Below, in pieces: positions 52,820-61,356 of a stretch of DNA of 64,000 bases. Both the position numbers and the translations under genes were made by a program. The notes beneath the pieces were generated by a model. That model made no database searches. It saw only the letters and a program-made list of their open reading frames with translations, and was not told the DNA's origin. The stretch comes from Angustibacter luteus. GTDB taxonomy: Bacteria; Actinomycetota; Actinomycetes; Actinomycetales; Angustibacteraceae. Each line of letters opens with the position of its first letter. Position 1 is the stretch's first letter. Where the stretch lies: positions 212,290-276,289 of the forward strand of contig NZ_BAABFP010000007.1 in the NCBI RefSeq assembly GCF_039541115.1, in the 5' to 3' direction.

Positions 52820-53923
52820 ATGACCAGCACCACAGCCATCACCGCCAGTACCATCATCGCGAGCCAGCCCGCGCCGTCCGACGCCATCCTCGCCGAACGC
52901 GCCGACGTCCTGGCCCATCCTGGGCGCTACCGGGTCCTCACCGGGGACCGGCCCACCGGGGCGCTGCACCTCGGGCACTACCTCGGCACGCTGCGCGAGC
53001 GCGTGCGGCTGCAGGACGCCGGGGTGCCGACGTACCTCGTCATCGCCGACTACCAGGTGATCACCGACCGGGTCGACACCAGCGAGGTCGCGGCGAGCAT
53101 CCGCGAGCTGGTGCTCGACTACCTGGCCTGCGGCATCGACCCGGCGCGCACCACTGTGTTCGTGCACAGCGCCGTCCCCGAGATCGGCCAGCTCATGCTG
53201 CCGCTGCTGTCCGCGACGACCCTGTCCGAGCTGCGCCGCAACCCGACCGTGAAGGCGGAGGTCGCCGAGTCCGGGTCCAGCGCCATCGGCGGGCTGATGC
53301 TCACCTACCCGGTGCACCAGGCGGCGGACATCCTCTCCGTCGGCGGCACCCTCGTGCCGGTCGGCGGGGACCAGCTGCCGCACCTGGAGCAGAGCCGCGC
53401 CGTCGCCCGACGGATCAACGAGCGGTACGGCGCCGGGCAGGTCGTGCTGACGCCCCCGCAGGCGCTGCTCACCGAGGCGCCGCGGTTGCTGGGCACCGAC
53501 GGGCGCAAGATGTCCAAGAGCCGGCGCAACGCCATCGACCTCGGCGCCAGCGAGGACGAGACCGCTCGCCTGGTGCGCGGCGCCGTCACGGACTCGTTGC
53601 GGCACATCACCTACGACCCGGTCGCGCGGCCCGAGGTGTCCAGCCTGCTGCTGGTGGCGGCGCTGTGCACCGACCGGACGCCGCTGGAGGTCGCCGACGA
53701 GGTGGGCGGTGGCGGCGCGTCAGCGCTCAAGGTAGTGGTGACGGAGGCCGTCAACGAGCACCTGCGCCCGATCCGCGCCCGCCGGCGCGAGCTCGAGCGC
53801 GACCCCGCCGTCGTCCGGGACGTGCTGAGGTCCGGCGTCGAGCGGGCCCGGCCGGTGGCGGCGGCCACCCTGGCCCGGGTGCATGAGGCCCTGGGGCTGA
53901 GCTACGACCTGGGCTTGGCGTAG
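52820..53923 (+). CDS. trpS: tryptophanyl-tRNA synthetase (auxiliary type)
   Basis: A 367-residue class I synthetase charging tRNA-Trp. The HIGH-like motif is LTGDRPTGALHLGHYLGTL and the KMSKS loop is GRKMSKSRRNAI at residues 230-234. The GDRPTG opening differs from the GIQPTG of the common housekeeping enzyme and resembles the auxiliary, often indolmycin-insensitive TrpRS of actinomycetes (for example S. coelicolor TrpRS1), which is also known to be controlled by attenuation. ATG 52820 follows CGGAGACC. The 3' end overlaps the convergent acetyltransferase gene by 22 bases. Confidence 0.92.
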   Translation: MTSTTAITASTIIASQPAPSDAILAERADVLAHPGRYRVLTGDRPTGALHLGHYLGTLRERVRLQDAGVPTYLVIADYQVITDRVDTSEVAASIRELVLDYLACGIDPARTTVFVHSAVPEIGQLMLPLLSATTLSELRRNPTVKAEVAESGSSAIGGLMLTYPVHQAADILSVGGTLVPVGGDQLPHLEQSRAVARRINERYGAGQVVLTPPQALLTEAPRLLGTDGRKMSKSRRNAIDLGASEDETARLVRGAVTDSLRHITYDPVARPEVSSLLLVAALCTDRTPLEVADEVGGGGASALKVVVTEAVNEHLRPIRARRRELERDPAVVRDVLRSGVERARPVAAATLARVHEALGLSYDLGLA

Positions 53924-54438
53924 GGGAGGGCCAGCTCGAACCAGGCGACGTCCCAGTACCGGCCGAACTTGCGACCCACCTCGCGGTAGGTGCCGAGCGG
54001 GGTGAACCCGATGGCCCGGTGCAGCGCCACCGACGCGTCGTTCGGGACGGCGATCCCGGCGTACGCGCGGTGCAGGTCCTCGCGGGCCAGCCCGGCGAGC
54101 AGTGCCTCGTACAGCCGGCGGCCGAGGCCCTGTCCCACGGCGTCCGGCCGGCAGTAGATCGTCGTCTCGACCGAGGTGTCGTACGCCGGCTTGGGTCGCA
54201 GCGGGCTGCTCGTCGCGTAGCCGAGCACCTCGCCGTCGGCGTCCGCGACCAGCAGGCGGTGCGGACCGGTCGCCGCGTAGTGGTCGAACCACGCCTGCCG
54301 GTCCGGCACGGAGAAGGGCGTGACGTCGAACGTCGCGTTGGAGCCGGTCACGTAGTGGTTGTAGATCTCGGTCAGGGCTGGCAGGTCGCCCAGGACGCCG
54401 GGGCGGATCGCAGCCGGGGTGACGGTCGTGGCGCTCAC
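53902..54438 (-). CDS. GNAT acetyltransferase, phosphinothricin acetyltransferase-like
   Basis: A 178-residue acetyltransferase with the PAT/MddA pattern: ILEIYNHYV-like opening (LTEIYNHYVTGSNATFDVTPFS), YCRPDAVGQGLGRRLYEALL as acetyl-CoA loop, and GIAVPNDASVALHRAIGFTPLGTYREVGRKFGRYWDVAWFEL. Such enzymes acetylate methionine sulfoximine, methionine sulfone or phosphinothricin-like amino acids. GTG 54438 chosen from family length; ATG 54459 is an alternative. Confidence 0.85.
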   Translation of the reverse strand: MSATTVTPAAIRPGVLGDLPALTEIYNHYVTGSNATFDVTPFSVPDRQAWFDHYAATGPHRLLVADADGEVLGYATSSPLRPKPAYDTSVETTIYCRPDAVGQGLGRRLYEALLAGLAREDLHRAYAGIAVPNDASVALHRAIGFTPLGTYREVGRKFGRYWDVAWFELALPYAKPRS

Positions 54439-54533
54439 GGCACGATTGTCTCGAACCATGCGGTGTCTCGGCATGCGAGAAGTCTCGTCTTGAGGGTTGG
54501 GCTTTGCCCAGATCGGCCGATATCTTCCTCGAA

Positions 54534-54612
54534 GGTCATGAGTGCCAGCAGATAGCCCCGGCTTGCTGGCCGGCAACCCTCCTACCGCGGTGGGGTGCCC
54601 CGGGTGAGGACC
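54534..54612 (+). promoter_or_regulatory. SAM-IV riboswitch
   Basis: The segment follows the SAM-IV consensus: GGTCATGAGTGCCAGC, then the AGCCCCGGCTTGCTGGCCGG core, GGCAACCCTCC, CCGCGGTGGGGTGCCCCGGGTGA and the closing GACC. P1 pairs GGTC (54534-54537) with GACC (54609-54612). SAM-IV aptamers are known from actinobacteria and usually switch sulfur-metabolism genes off when S-adenosylmethionine is plentiful. It lies 80 bases before a cysteine desulfurase-like gene; the expression platform is probably in 54613-54690. Confidence 0.93.
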
Positions 54613-54692
54613 TGGCGTCGACGAGGTGTTGACGCAAGCGCGGACCCGCCAACGGCACGGTAGCCCAGGGTCCCTGGACCTTGGAGTACCCG

Positions 54693-56108
54693 TTGTCCGT
54701 TCAGCACAGCACTCAGCAGACCCAGGCACAGCAGACCCAGCCGCAGTCCAGCGCCCAGCCGCGTCAGGACGCCGACTTCCCGGGCGCCGGGCCGCTCCTG
54801 CCCGTCGTCGGCGCCGAGCTCCAGGTCCCGGTCGTGACCGGCGGCACCGTGCGGTACGCCAACCTCGACTACGCCGCGAGTGCGCCGGCCCTGGAGTCCG
54901 TCGAGGCGCACCTGGCCGAGGTCCTGCCCTACTACGCGAGCGTGCACCGCGGGGCGGGCTACGCGTCCCAGGTGTCCACCGCGGTGCTCGAGCGGGCCCG
55001 GGCCACGGTCGGCCGCTTCGTCGGCGCCCGCCAGGGCGACGTCGTCGTCTTCACCCGCAACACCACGGACGCGCTGAACCTGCTCGCCGGCTGCCTGCCC
55101 ACGTGGGGCGACGTCGTGTTCCTGGACGCCGAGCACCACGCCAACCTGCTGCCCTGGCAGCGCACCGCGCACCGTTATGTGCCCGTGCGCGCGTCGCTGG
55201 AGTCCACCCTCGCCTCCCTCGAGTCGGCACTGCGCGAGCAGCCGGCCGCCCTCGTGGCCATCACCGGCGCGTCCAACGTGACCGGTGAGGAGCTGCCGAT
55301 CGATCGGGTCGTGGCCATCGCGCACCGGCACGGTGCGCGGGTCGTGGTGGACGCGGCGCAGCTCGCACCGCACCGCCGCATCGACCTGGACGCGACCGGC
55401 GTCGACTACCTGGCGTTCAGCGGTCACAAGCTCTACGCCCCTTACGGCACAGGCGTTCTGGTCGGTCGACGCGACTGGCTGGACCGTGGCACGCCGTACC
55501 TGGCCGGCGGGGGTGCCGTCCGCAACGTCACCCTCGAGCGCACCGACTGGGCCTGCGCGCCGCAGCGGCACGAGGGCGGGACCCCGAACGTGCTGGGCGC
55601 CGCGGCCCTGGCCGCCGCCTGCGACGCGCTCGCCGCCCTCCCCGAGGCCGCGCTCGAGGTGCACGAGGCGGCCCTGCGCGAGCGGTTGGTGCACGGACTG
55701 ACCGAGCTGGCCGGCGTCCAGGTGCACCGGATCTTCGATGACGCGCCGTCCTCCATCGGTGTGGTGACCTTCACCGTCGACGGCTACGACCCCGGCCTGG
55801 TGGCGGCCTACCTGTCCGCCGAGCACGGCATCGGCGTGCGGGACGGCAAGTTCTGCGCACACCCGCTGCTGGCCCGGCTCGGGCTGGACGACGGCGCCGT
55901 GCGCGCCAGCGTCGGGGTCGGCTCGCGGACCGAGGACGTCGACCGGCTGGTCGCCGCCGTCGCCACCCTGATCGACGCCGGACCGTCCTGGGCGTACGCG
56001 AACGTGGACGGTCGGCTGCAGCCGTCGCCGGACCCGCGCCCGCTGCCGGCCTGGGCCACCGGCGCCGGCACCGTCGGTGCGGCGCCCTGCACCCCCGAGC
56101 CGAGCTGA
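54693..56108 (+). CDS. SufS-like cysteine desulfurase (class V aminotransferase)
   Basis: A 471-residue PLP enzyme. Landmarks are ANLDYAASAPALESV, HHANLLPWQ, DAAQLAPHRRIDL and SGHKLYAPYGTGVL with the PLP Lys 246. The group II catalytic Cys is retained as VRDGKFCAHPLL (Cys 388). It would release sulfur from cysteine. TTG 54693 is chosen because GGAG lies six bases upstream; TTG 54681 would lack a site. The first 30 residues are unusually Gln-rich and not part of the fold. The SAM-IV riboswitch upstream ties it to sulfur/methionine status. Confidence 0.85.
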   Translation: MSVQHSTQQTQAQQTQPQSSAQPRQDADFPGAGPLLPVVGAELQVPVVTGGTVRYANLDYAASAPALESVEAHLAEVLPYYASVHRGAGYASQVSTAVLERARATVGRFVGARQGDVVVFTRNTTDALNLLAGCLPTWGDVVFLDAEHHANLLPWQRTAHRYVPVRASLESTLASLESALREQPAALVAITGASNVTGEELPIDRVVAIAHRHGARVVVDAAQLAPHRRIDLDATGVDYLAFSGHKLYAPYGTGVLVGRRDWLDRGTPYLAGGGAVRNVTLERTDWACAPQRHEGGTPNVLGAAALAAACDALAALPEAALEVHEAALRERLVHGLTELAGVQVHRIFDDAPSSIGVVTFTVDGYDPGLVAAYLSAEHGIGVRDGKFCAHPLLARLGLDDGAVRASVGVGSRTEDVDRLVAAVATLIDAGPSWAYANVDGRLQPSPDPRPLPAWATGAGTVGAAPCTPEPS

Positions 56109-56115
56109 GGCCCGG

Positions 56116-56955
56116 TCAGCCGAGCGACGCGACGGCTTGGACGACGACGTCCGGCTCCTCGTCGACGATCCAGTGCGTGCCGGTCAGGTCGATCCGTCGG
56201 TACGGACCGTCGACGTAGTCGGCGCACCACTGCGCGGCCGCCCGGCCCACGCCGAGGTCGTGCTCGGCGGAGACGTACACGGTGGGCACGGTGACGTGCG
56301 GCACCGCGGCGAACTCCGGGCCGCCCATGGCGCGGTACCAGGACAGCGGGCCGCGCAGGCCGGCCTCGCTCAGCAGCGGGGCCAGGTAGCCCTGGACCTC
56401 GTCAGCGGTCAGCGCACCGCCCTGGAAGAACCGGCGCAGCACCGCTGCGTCGTCCGCCAGCAGGACCCGTTCGGCCGTGTTCTCCTTGCGCAGCAGCTGG
56501 AAGTAGCCGGACAGCTCCTGCTGCTGGGCGTCCTCGCGGATGGCGCGGCCGAACGCGTGCGGGTGCGGCACCGACAGCGCGACCAGGCCGCGGACGCGCT
56601 GCGGGTGGTGCGCGGCCAGCGCCCAGCCGACCAGCGCACCCCAGTCGTGGCCGACCACGAGCGCGCGCTCGGCGCCGGCGTCGTCCAGCACTGCGAGCGC
56701 GTCGGCCACCAGGGCGTCCAGGCGGTAGGCGTCGACGTCGCGGGGCTGCGGGGCGGGGGAGTAGCCGCGCTGGTCGGGAGCGAGCGTGCGCAGGCCGAGC
56801 TGGTGCAGGCCGGGAAGGCAGCGGTCCCACATCCCGCCGTGCTGCGGGAACCCGTGCAGCAGTAGGGCGACCGGGGCGTCCTCGGGTCCCTCGTCGCGGA
56901 CCCGCACGGTGAAGGCGGTGCCGGCGTGCTGACGGGTCACGGGTCGCAGGGTCAC
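56116..56955 (-). CDS. alpha/beta hydrolase, epoxide hydrolase-like
   Basis: A 279-residue hydrolase. The oxyanion element is LLLHGFPQHGGMWDRCLP, the nucleophile elbow is VVGHDWGALVGWALA with Asp as nucleophile, as in epoxide hydrolases and haloalkane dehalogenases, and the catalytic His is in TGTHWIVDEEP. The cap region (RKENTAERVLL) is typical. GTG 56955. It is divergent from the bfaA-bfaB pair and convergent with the desulfurase gene, 7 bases apart. Confidence 0.87.
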   Translation of the reverse strand: MTLRPVTRQHAGTAFTVRVRDEGPEDAPVALLLHGFPQHGGMWDRCLPGLHQLGLRTLAPDQRGYSPAPQPRDVDAYRLDALVADALAVLDDAGAERALVVGHDWGALVGWALAAHHPQRVRGLVALSVPHPHAFGRAIREDAQQQELSGYFQLLRKENTAERVLLADDAAVLRRFFQGGALTADEVQGYLAPLLSEAGLRGPLSWYRAMGGPEFAAVPHVTVPTVYVSAEHDLGVGRAAAQWCADYVDGPYRRIDLTGTHWIVDEEPDVVVQAVASLG

Positions 56956-57019
56956 GCCGCAACACCTACCACGGCGACCCCCGAGCGCGATGTCGGACGG
57001 CGGCGATAGCATCCATAGC

Positions 57020-58474
57020 GTGGCTCAGGACGTCGCACCTGAACGGACCACGGCGGGTAGGCCCGTGACTGGCTATCCCGCCGCGGTGGAACGTCTGCGC
57101 GCTGAGTTCGCCGCCCTGCCGGCGGACCAGCCGGTGCGGCTGGCGAAGAAGACCAGCAACCTGTTCCGGCCGCGCGAGCGGTCGGCGCGCGCCGGCCTCG
57201 ACGTGTCCGGCCTCGACCACGTCTTCGAGATCGACCCCGAGCGGCGGACCGCCTACGTCGGCGGCATGACGACGTACGAGCGCCTCGTCGACGCCACGCT
57301 GGCGCACGGGCTGATGCCGACGGTCGTCCCGCAGCTGAAGACCATCACCCTCGGTGGTGCGTTGACCGGCCTCGGGATCGAGTCGTCGTCCTGGCGGGCC
57401 GGGCTGCCGCACGAGGCGGCCCTGTCCTTCGACGTGCTGACCGGGGCCGGCGAGATCGTCCGGGCCACCCCGGACGGCCCGGACGCCGAGCTGTTCCGGG
57501 TGTTCCCGAACTCCTACGGCACGCTCGGCTACGCGGCGGCCGCGACCATCGAGCTGACGCCCGTGCACCCCTACGTTCGCCTACGGCACGTGCGGTTCAC
57601 GGACCTGGACGCGCTCGGTGCGGCGATCGCCGACCTGGTGCGCGGCGCGCAGGACGGCCGGGCCAGCTGGGACGGCGAGCCGGTGGACTTCATCGACGGC
57701 TCGGTCTTCCCGACCCCGCCGGACGCCGACGGCCCGGCGCTCGAGGCGTTCCTGACCCTGGGCACGTGGGCCGACAACGCGCCGTACACCTCCGACTACA
57801 CCGGTCAGGACGTCTACTACCGGTCGGTGCGGTCCCGCCGGGAGGACTGGCTGACGGTGCGGGACTACCTGTGGCGCTGGGACACCGACTGGTTCTGGTG
57901 CTCGCGCGCGCTCGGCGTGCAGAACCCGCGCATCCGGCGCTGGGTGCCCAAGCAGTACCTGCGCAGCGACGTCTACCAGCGGATCATCGGGTTGGAGAAC
58001 CGCTACCACGTCAAGGCTCGGATGGATGCCCGCAAGGGACTGCCGGAGCGCGAGCGGGTCGTGCAGGACGTCGAGATCCCGGTGGAGCGCACCGCCGACT
58101 TCCTGCGCTGGTTCATCGACACCGTGCCGATCGAGCCGATCTGGCTGTGCCCGTTGCGGCTGAGCCGTCCCGCGCCGACGGCCGACGGCACCTGGCCGCT
58201 GTACCCGCTCGGTCCGGACAGCCTCTACGTGAACGTCGGCTTCTGGTCGACCGTGCCGATCGCCGCGGGCGACCAGGACGGCGACGTGAACCGCCGCATC
58301 GAGGCCAAGGTCGCCGAGCTGGACGGCCACAAGTCCCTGTACTCCGACTCGTACTACGAGCCGGAGGAGTTCTGGCAGCTCTACGGCCGCGCCGAGTACG
58401 AGGCGGCCAAGCGGCGGTACGACCCGGATGAGCGTCTGCTCGATCTCTACGACAAGGCGGTGAGGCGACGGTGA
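57020..58474 (+). CDS. bfaA: FAD-binding reductase for 10-methyl fatty acid synthesis (BfaA/TmsA-like)
   Basis: A 484-residue flavoprotein related to DHCR24-type FAD oxidases/reductases: FEIDPERRTAYVGGMTTYERLV and LGGALTGLGIESSSWRAGLPHEAAL bind FAD. Directly followed by a cyclopropane-synthase-like methyltransferase with a GTGA overlap, the arrangement of Rv3719-Rv3720, where this partner reduces the 10-methylene chain to 10-methyl (tuberculostearic-type) lipids. GTG 57020 with TAGCAT at 57007-57012 suggests a leaderless mRNA; ATG 56990 is the alternative. Confidence 0.85.
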   Translation: MAQDVAPERTTAGRPVTGYPAAVERLRAEFAALPADQPVRLAKKTSNLFRPRERSARAGLDVSGLDHVFEIDPERRTAYVGGMTTYERLVDATLAHGLMPTVVPQLKTITLGGALTGLGIESSSWRAGLPHEAALSFDVLTGAGEIVRATPDGPDAELFRVFPNSYGTLGYAAAATIELTPVHPYVRLRHVRFTDLDALGAAIADLVRGAQDGRASWDGEPVDFIDGSVFPTPPDADGPALEAFLTLGTWADNAPYTSDYTGQDVYYRSVRSRREDWLTVRDYLWRWDTDWFWCSRALGVQNPRIRRWVPKQYLRSDVYQRIIGLENRYHVKARMDARKGLPERERVVQDVEIPVERTADFLRWFIDTVPIEPIWLCPLRLSRPAPTADGTWPLYPLGPDSLYVNVGFWSTVPIAAGDQDGDVNRRIEAKVAELDGHKSLYSDSYYEPEEFWQLYGRAEYEAAKRRYDPDERLLDLYDKAVRRR

Positions 58475-59790
58475 GCGTGCTCGGTCAGTTCAAGCAGGAT
58501 CCCGGTAGGCGTGGGCCCATGAGCATCGCGGAGGCCTTCGACATGGTCGTCGGACCGGTCGAGGGGCTGAGCTTCACGGCGTACGACGGGTCCCGGACCG
58601 GGTCGGCCGACGCGCCGATCCAGCTGCGGCTGGTGAACCCGCGCGGCCTGGCCTACATCGCCGGGGCGCCGTCCTCGCTCGGGATGGCCCGGGCCTACCT
58701 GATGGAGGACCTCGAGGTCGACGGGATCCACCCCGGCGACCCGTACGAGCTGCTCCGGCGGGCTCAGACCCTGCTTGCGCCCAAGCGGCCGGCTCCGGCT
58801 GACGCGGCTCGCGCCCTGCGGTCCTTCGGCAAGCTCGCCCTGACGATGCCGCCGCCGCCGCCCAACGAGGTGCCCAGCGGGTGGCACCGGGCCCTGCACG
58901 GCCTGCGGCACTCGCAACGGCGCGACGCCGAGGCGATCCACCACCACTACGACGTGAGCAACCGGTTCTACGAGATCGTGCTCGGGTCGTCCATGGCGTA
59001 CACCTGTGCCTGCTACCCGAGCGACAGCGCGACGCTGGAGGAGGCCCAGGCGAACAAGTTCGACCTGGTCTGCCGCAAGCTCGGCCTGCAGCCCGGCATG
59101 CGGCTGCTGGACGTCGGCTGCGGCTGGGGTGGCATGGTGCGGCACGCCGTGCGCGAGTACGGCGTGACGGCCATCGGGGTCACGCTCTCGAAGGACCAGG
59201 CCCAGTGGGCGCAGGCGGCGATCGCCGCGGACGGCCTGTCCGGCAAGGCCACGGTCCGCCACCAGGACTACCGGCACGTCGCCGAGACGGGCTTCGACGC
59301 GGTCAGCTCCATCGGGCTGACCGAGCACATCGGGGTGCACAACTACCCGGCGTACTTCCGGTTCCTGCGCTCGCGGCTCGTGCCGGGCGGCCGGCTGCTC
59401 AACCACTCGATCACCCGGATGGACAACCTGCACCCGGGGATCAAGCGCCGCGGCTTCATCGACCGGTACGTCTTCCCGGACGGCGAGCTGACCGGGGTCG
59501 GCTCGATCATCACGGCCATGCAGGACGAGGGCCTGGAGGTCCAGCACGAGGAGAACCTGCGCCGGCACTACGCCCGGACGCTGGCCGCCTGGTGCGACAA
59601 CCTCGTGCAGGGCTGGGACGAGGCGGTCGCGGAGGCCGGGCTGGCCACTGCCAAGGTCTGGGGTCTCTACATGGCGGGCTCGCGGCTGGCGTTCGACCGC
59701 CAGGACATCGAGCTCCACCAGGTGCTGGCCACCCGGACCGACGAGGGTGGCGACCCGCACTTCCCGATGCGTCCGGACTGGGGTGTTTGA
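58471..59790 (+). CDS. bfaB: SAM-dependent methyltransferase for 10-methyl fatty acids (BfaB/TmsB-like, CFA synthase family)
   Basis: A 439-residue CFA/CMAS-family enzyme. An N-terminal lipid-binding domain of about 120 residues precedes the methyltransferase core: HHHYDVSNRFYEIVLGSSMAYTCA, SAM loop LLDVGCGWGGMVRHAV, and SSIGLTEHIGVHNYPAYF. It would methylenate an oleoyl chain of a phospholipid at C10; the upstream flavoprotein completes the reduction. GTG 58471 overlaps bfaA's stop. The 3' end, DWGV and stop, lies in a 17-bp tandem duplication. Confidence 0.88.
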   Translation: MSVLGQFKQDPGRRGPMSIAEAFDMVVGPVEGLSFTAYDGSRTGSADAPIQLRLVNPRGLAYIAGAPSSLGMARAYLMEDLEVDGIHPGDPYELLRRAQTLLAPKRPAPADAARALRSFGKLALTMPPPPPNEVPSGWHRALHGLRHSQRRDAEAIHHHYDVSNRFYEIVLGSSMAYTCACYPSDSATLEEAQANKFDLVCRKLGLQPGMRLLDVGCGWGGMVRHAVREYGVTAIGVTLSKDQAQWAQAAIAADGLSGKATVRHQDYRHVAETGFDAVSSIGLTEHIGVHNYPAYFRFLRSRLVPGGRLLNHSITRMDNLHPGIKRRGFIDRYVFPDGELTGVGSIITAMQDEGLEVQHEENLRRHYARTLAAWCDNLVQGWDEAVAEAGLATAKVWGLYMAGSRLAFDRQDIELHQVLATRTDEGGDPHFPMRPDWGV

Positions 59791-59807
59791 CGGACTGGGG
59801 TGTTTGA
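59774..59807. repeat. 17-bp tandem duplication at the end of bfaB
   Basis: CGGACTGGGGTGTTTGA occurs at 59774-59790 and again, without gap, at 59791-59807. The first copy supplies the last codons and TGA of bfaB; the second is non-coding and carries a second TGA in a shifted frame. Both copies are identical, so the event is recent. Confidence 0.95.
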
Positions 59808-59931
59808 CGGCGGTCTGGTTCGCCCACTCGGGTGGCCGGGTGAGGTTCGGCTGACGGCCGCACCGGCAGGGGGTTTGCTTCCGGTAGAAACGCGTGAGCC
59901 GTGCAGCCCCGCCGGCCGTCGAGGAGCCCAG

Positions 59932-61290
59932 ATGCCGTTGCAGGACGTCGATGGGTTCCTCGACGCCCACGACGTGCTCGTCTTCCGCCGCGTCGGCAAC
60001 CGGTGGACCCATCTGGGTGGGCTCGGCCGCGGCGCCACCTGGGCGGGCTCGGTGGACGGCGACGAGCTCTCCGACCACGGGCTGCAGGCGGCGCTGTCGC
60101 GCGGGCGCCCGGTCCGCCGGCACGGTCAGCGGCCGCACGCCGTGCTCGGCCCCTACCGGGCCTCGACCTCGGCCGTGGTGCGGCTGGACGCCTACCACGC
60201 AGTGGTGCTCGGCTCCGGCCAACCGGACGCCGACCTGCTGCGCCTGGACGACAACCAGCTGCTCGACCTCGCCGCGCGAGCGACCGAGCGGGTCACCGCC
60301 GCTGCTCCGGCTCGCCACCTCGCCGACGAGCTCGTCGTGCTCTCCGCGCAGCGGGACCTGTCGGCCGGTGCTCCCGTCGGCGTCAGCCAGCTGCTCCTCC
60401 ACGTGGCCGCGTCCGTGGCCAACGCGGTGTCCTGCGCCCTCGGCGCCATCTGGCTGGACGACGACCGGCACGCCGTGGCGACGCCCGAGTGGACCCCGGA
60501 CGGCGGAGCGCAGCGGGCCGTCGTCGCCGCCCGCACGCTTGCGGCCGAAACCGGCGAGCTGCTCGTCGTCCAGGACGCGTCCGCCCGGCCGCTGCCCGCG
60601 CCGATCGGCCCCGACCCAGCGGTCTCGTCGTACCTGACCGTGCCGATCGAGGTGGACGGCGTGCGCGGGTGCCTGCTGCTGGTGCACACCCAGGGCGCGC
60701 CGAGCCGGTTCACCCCGCTGTGCGAGCAGATCGCCGTCCAGCTCGCCCAGGTCGGCTCGCAGATGCTCGAGGTGGCCAGCACGCACGACGAGCTGGTGCG
60801 CCAGCTGGACTCCTCGCGCGAGCACGCCATCAGCGACCCGCTGACCGGGGCGGCCAACCGGCGCGGCTGGGACGAGGCCGTGACCCGGGCCCGCGACCAC
60901 ATCGCCGCCGGCGGCACGGTCACCGTCGTGTCCGTGGACCTGGACGACCTCAAGGTGGTCAACGACACCCACGGGCACGGTGCCGGCGACGAGCTGATCA
61001 TCGCGTGCGCGCACGCCCTGCGGCGCTGCGTGCGCGGCCAGCCGGACGTGATCGCCCGGCTCGGCGGCGACGAGTTCGCCCTGCTGCTGCGCGGCTACGA
61101 GATCGATCCGGCCGAGATCGCGGAGCGGCTGCGCCGGTCGCTGGAGCGCACCCTGACCGGGCACGGCCTTCCCCTGCGCACCTCGGTCGGCGCCGCGACC
61201 TGCCCGCCCCGGGGCTCGATCGACGACGCGGTCCGCCGGGCGGACGTCGAGATGTACCGGGACAAGCGGGCCCGTCGCCAGTCCGGCTGA
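59932..61290 (+). CDS. GGDEF diguanylate cyclase with GAF-like sensor
   Basis: A 452-residue cytoplasmic signalling enzyme making cyclic di-GMP. The first 150 residues are a small N-terminal domain (DGFLDAHDVLVFRRVGNRWTHLGG); a GAF-like domain spans about 150-290; a short coiled-coil leads to GGDEF (DPLTGAANRRGWDEAV, DLKVVNDTHGHGAGDELI, RLGGDEFALLL with GGDEF at 378-382). The active site is intact; the RxxD inhibitory site five residues before GGDEF is not present (RGQPD). ATG 59932 with GAGGAG upstream; the frame opens earlier but without a site. Confidence 0.9.
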   Translation: MPLQDVDGFLDAHDVLVFRRVGNRWTHLGGLGRGATWAGSVDGDELSDHGLQAALSRGRPVRRHGQRPHAVLGPYRASTSAVVRLDAYHAVVLGSGQPDADLLRLDDNQLLDLAARATERVTAAAPARHLADELVVLSAQRDLSAGAPVGVSQLLLHVAASVANAVSCALGAIWLDDDRHAVATPEWTPDGGAQRAVVAARTLAAETGELLVVQDASARPLPAPIGPDPAVSSYLTVPIEVDGVRGCLLLVHTQGAPSRFTPLCEQIAVQLAQVGSQMLEVASTHDELVRQLDSSREHAISDPLTGAANRRGWDEAVTRARDHIAAGGTVTVVSVDLDDLKVVNDTHGHGAGDELIIACAHALRRCVRGQPDVIARLGGDEFALLLRGYEIDPAEIAERLRRSLERTLTGHGLPLRTSVGAATCPPRGSIDDAVRRADVEMYRDKRARRQSG

Positions 61291-61356
61291 GGTCCACCCG
61301 GTCGCGCCGGGCCGGGGCTGCGCTTGAATGGGGACCTCGAGCGACGAGAGGCAACC

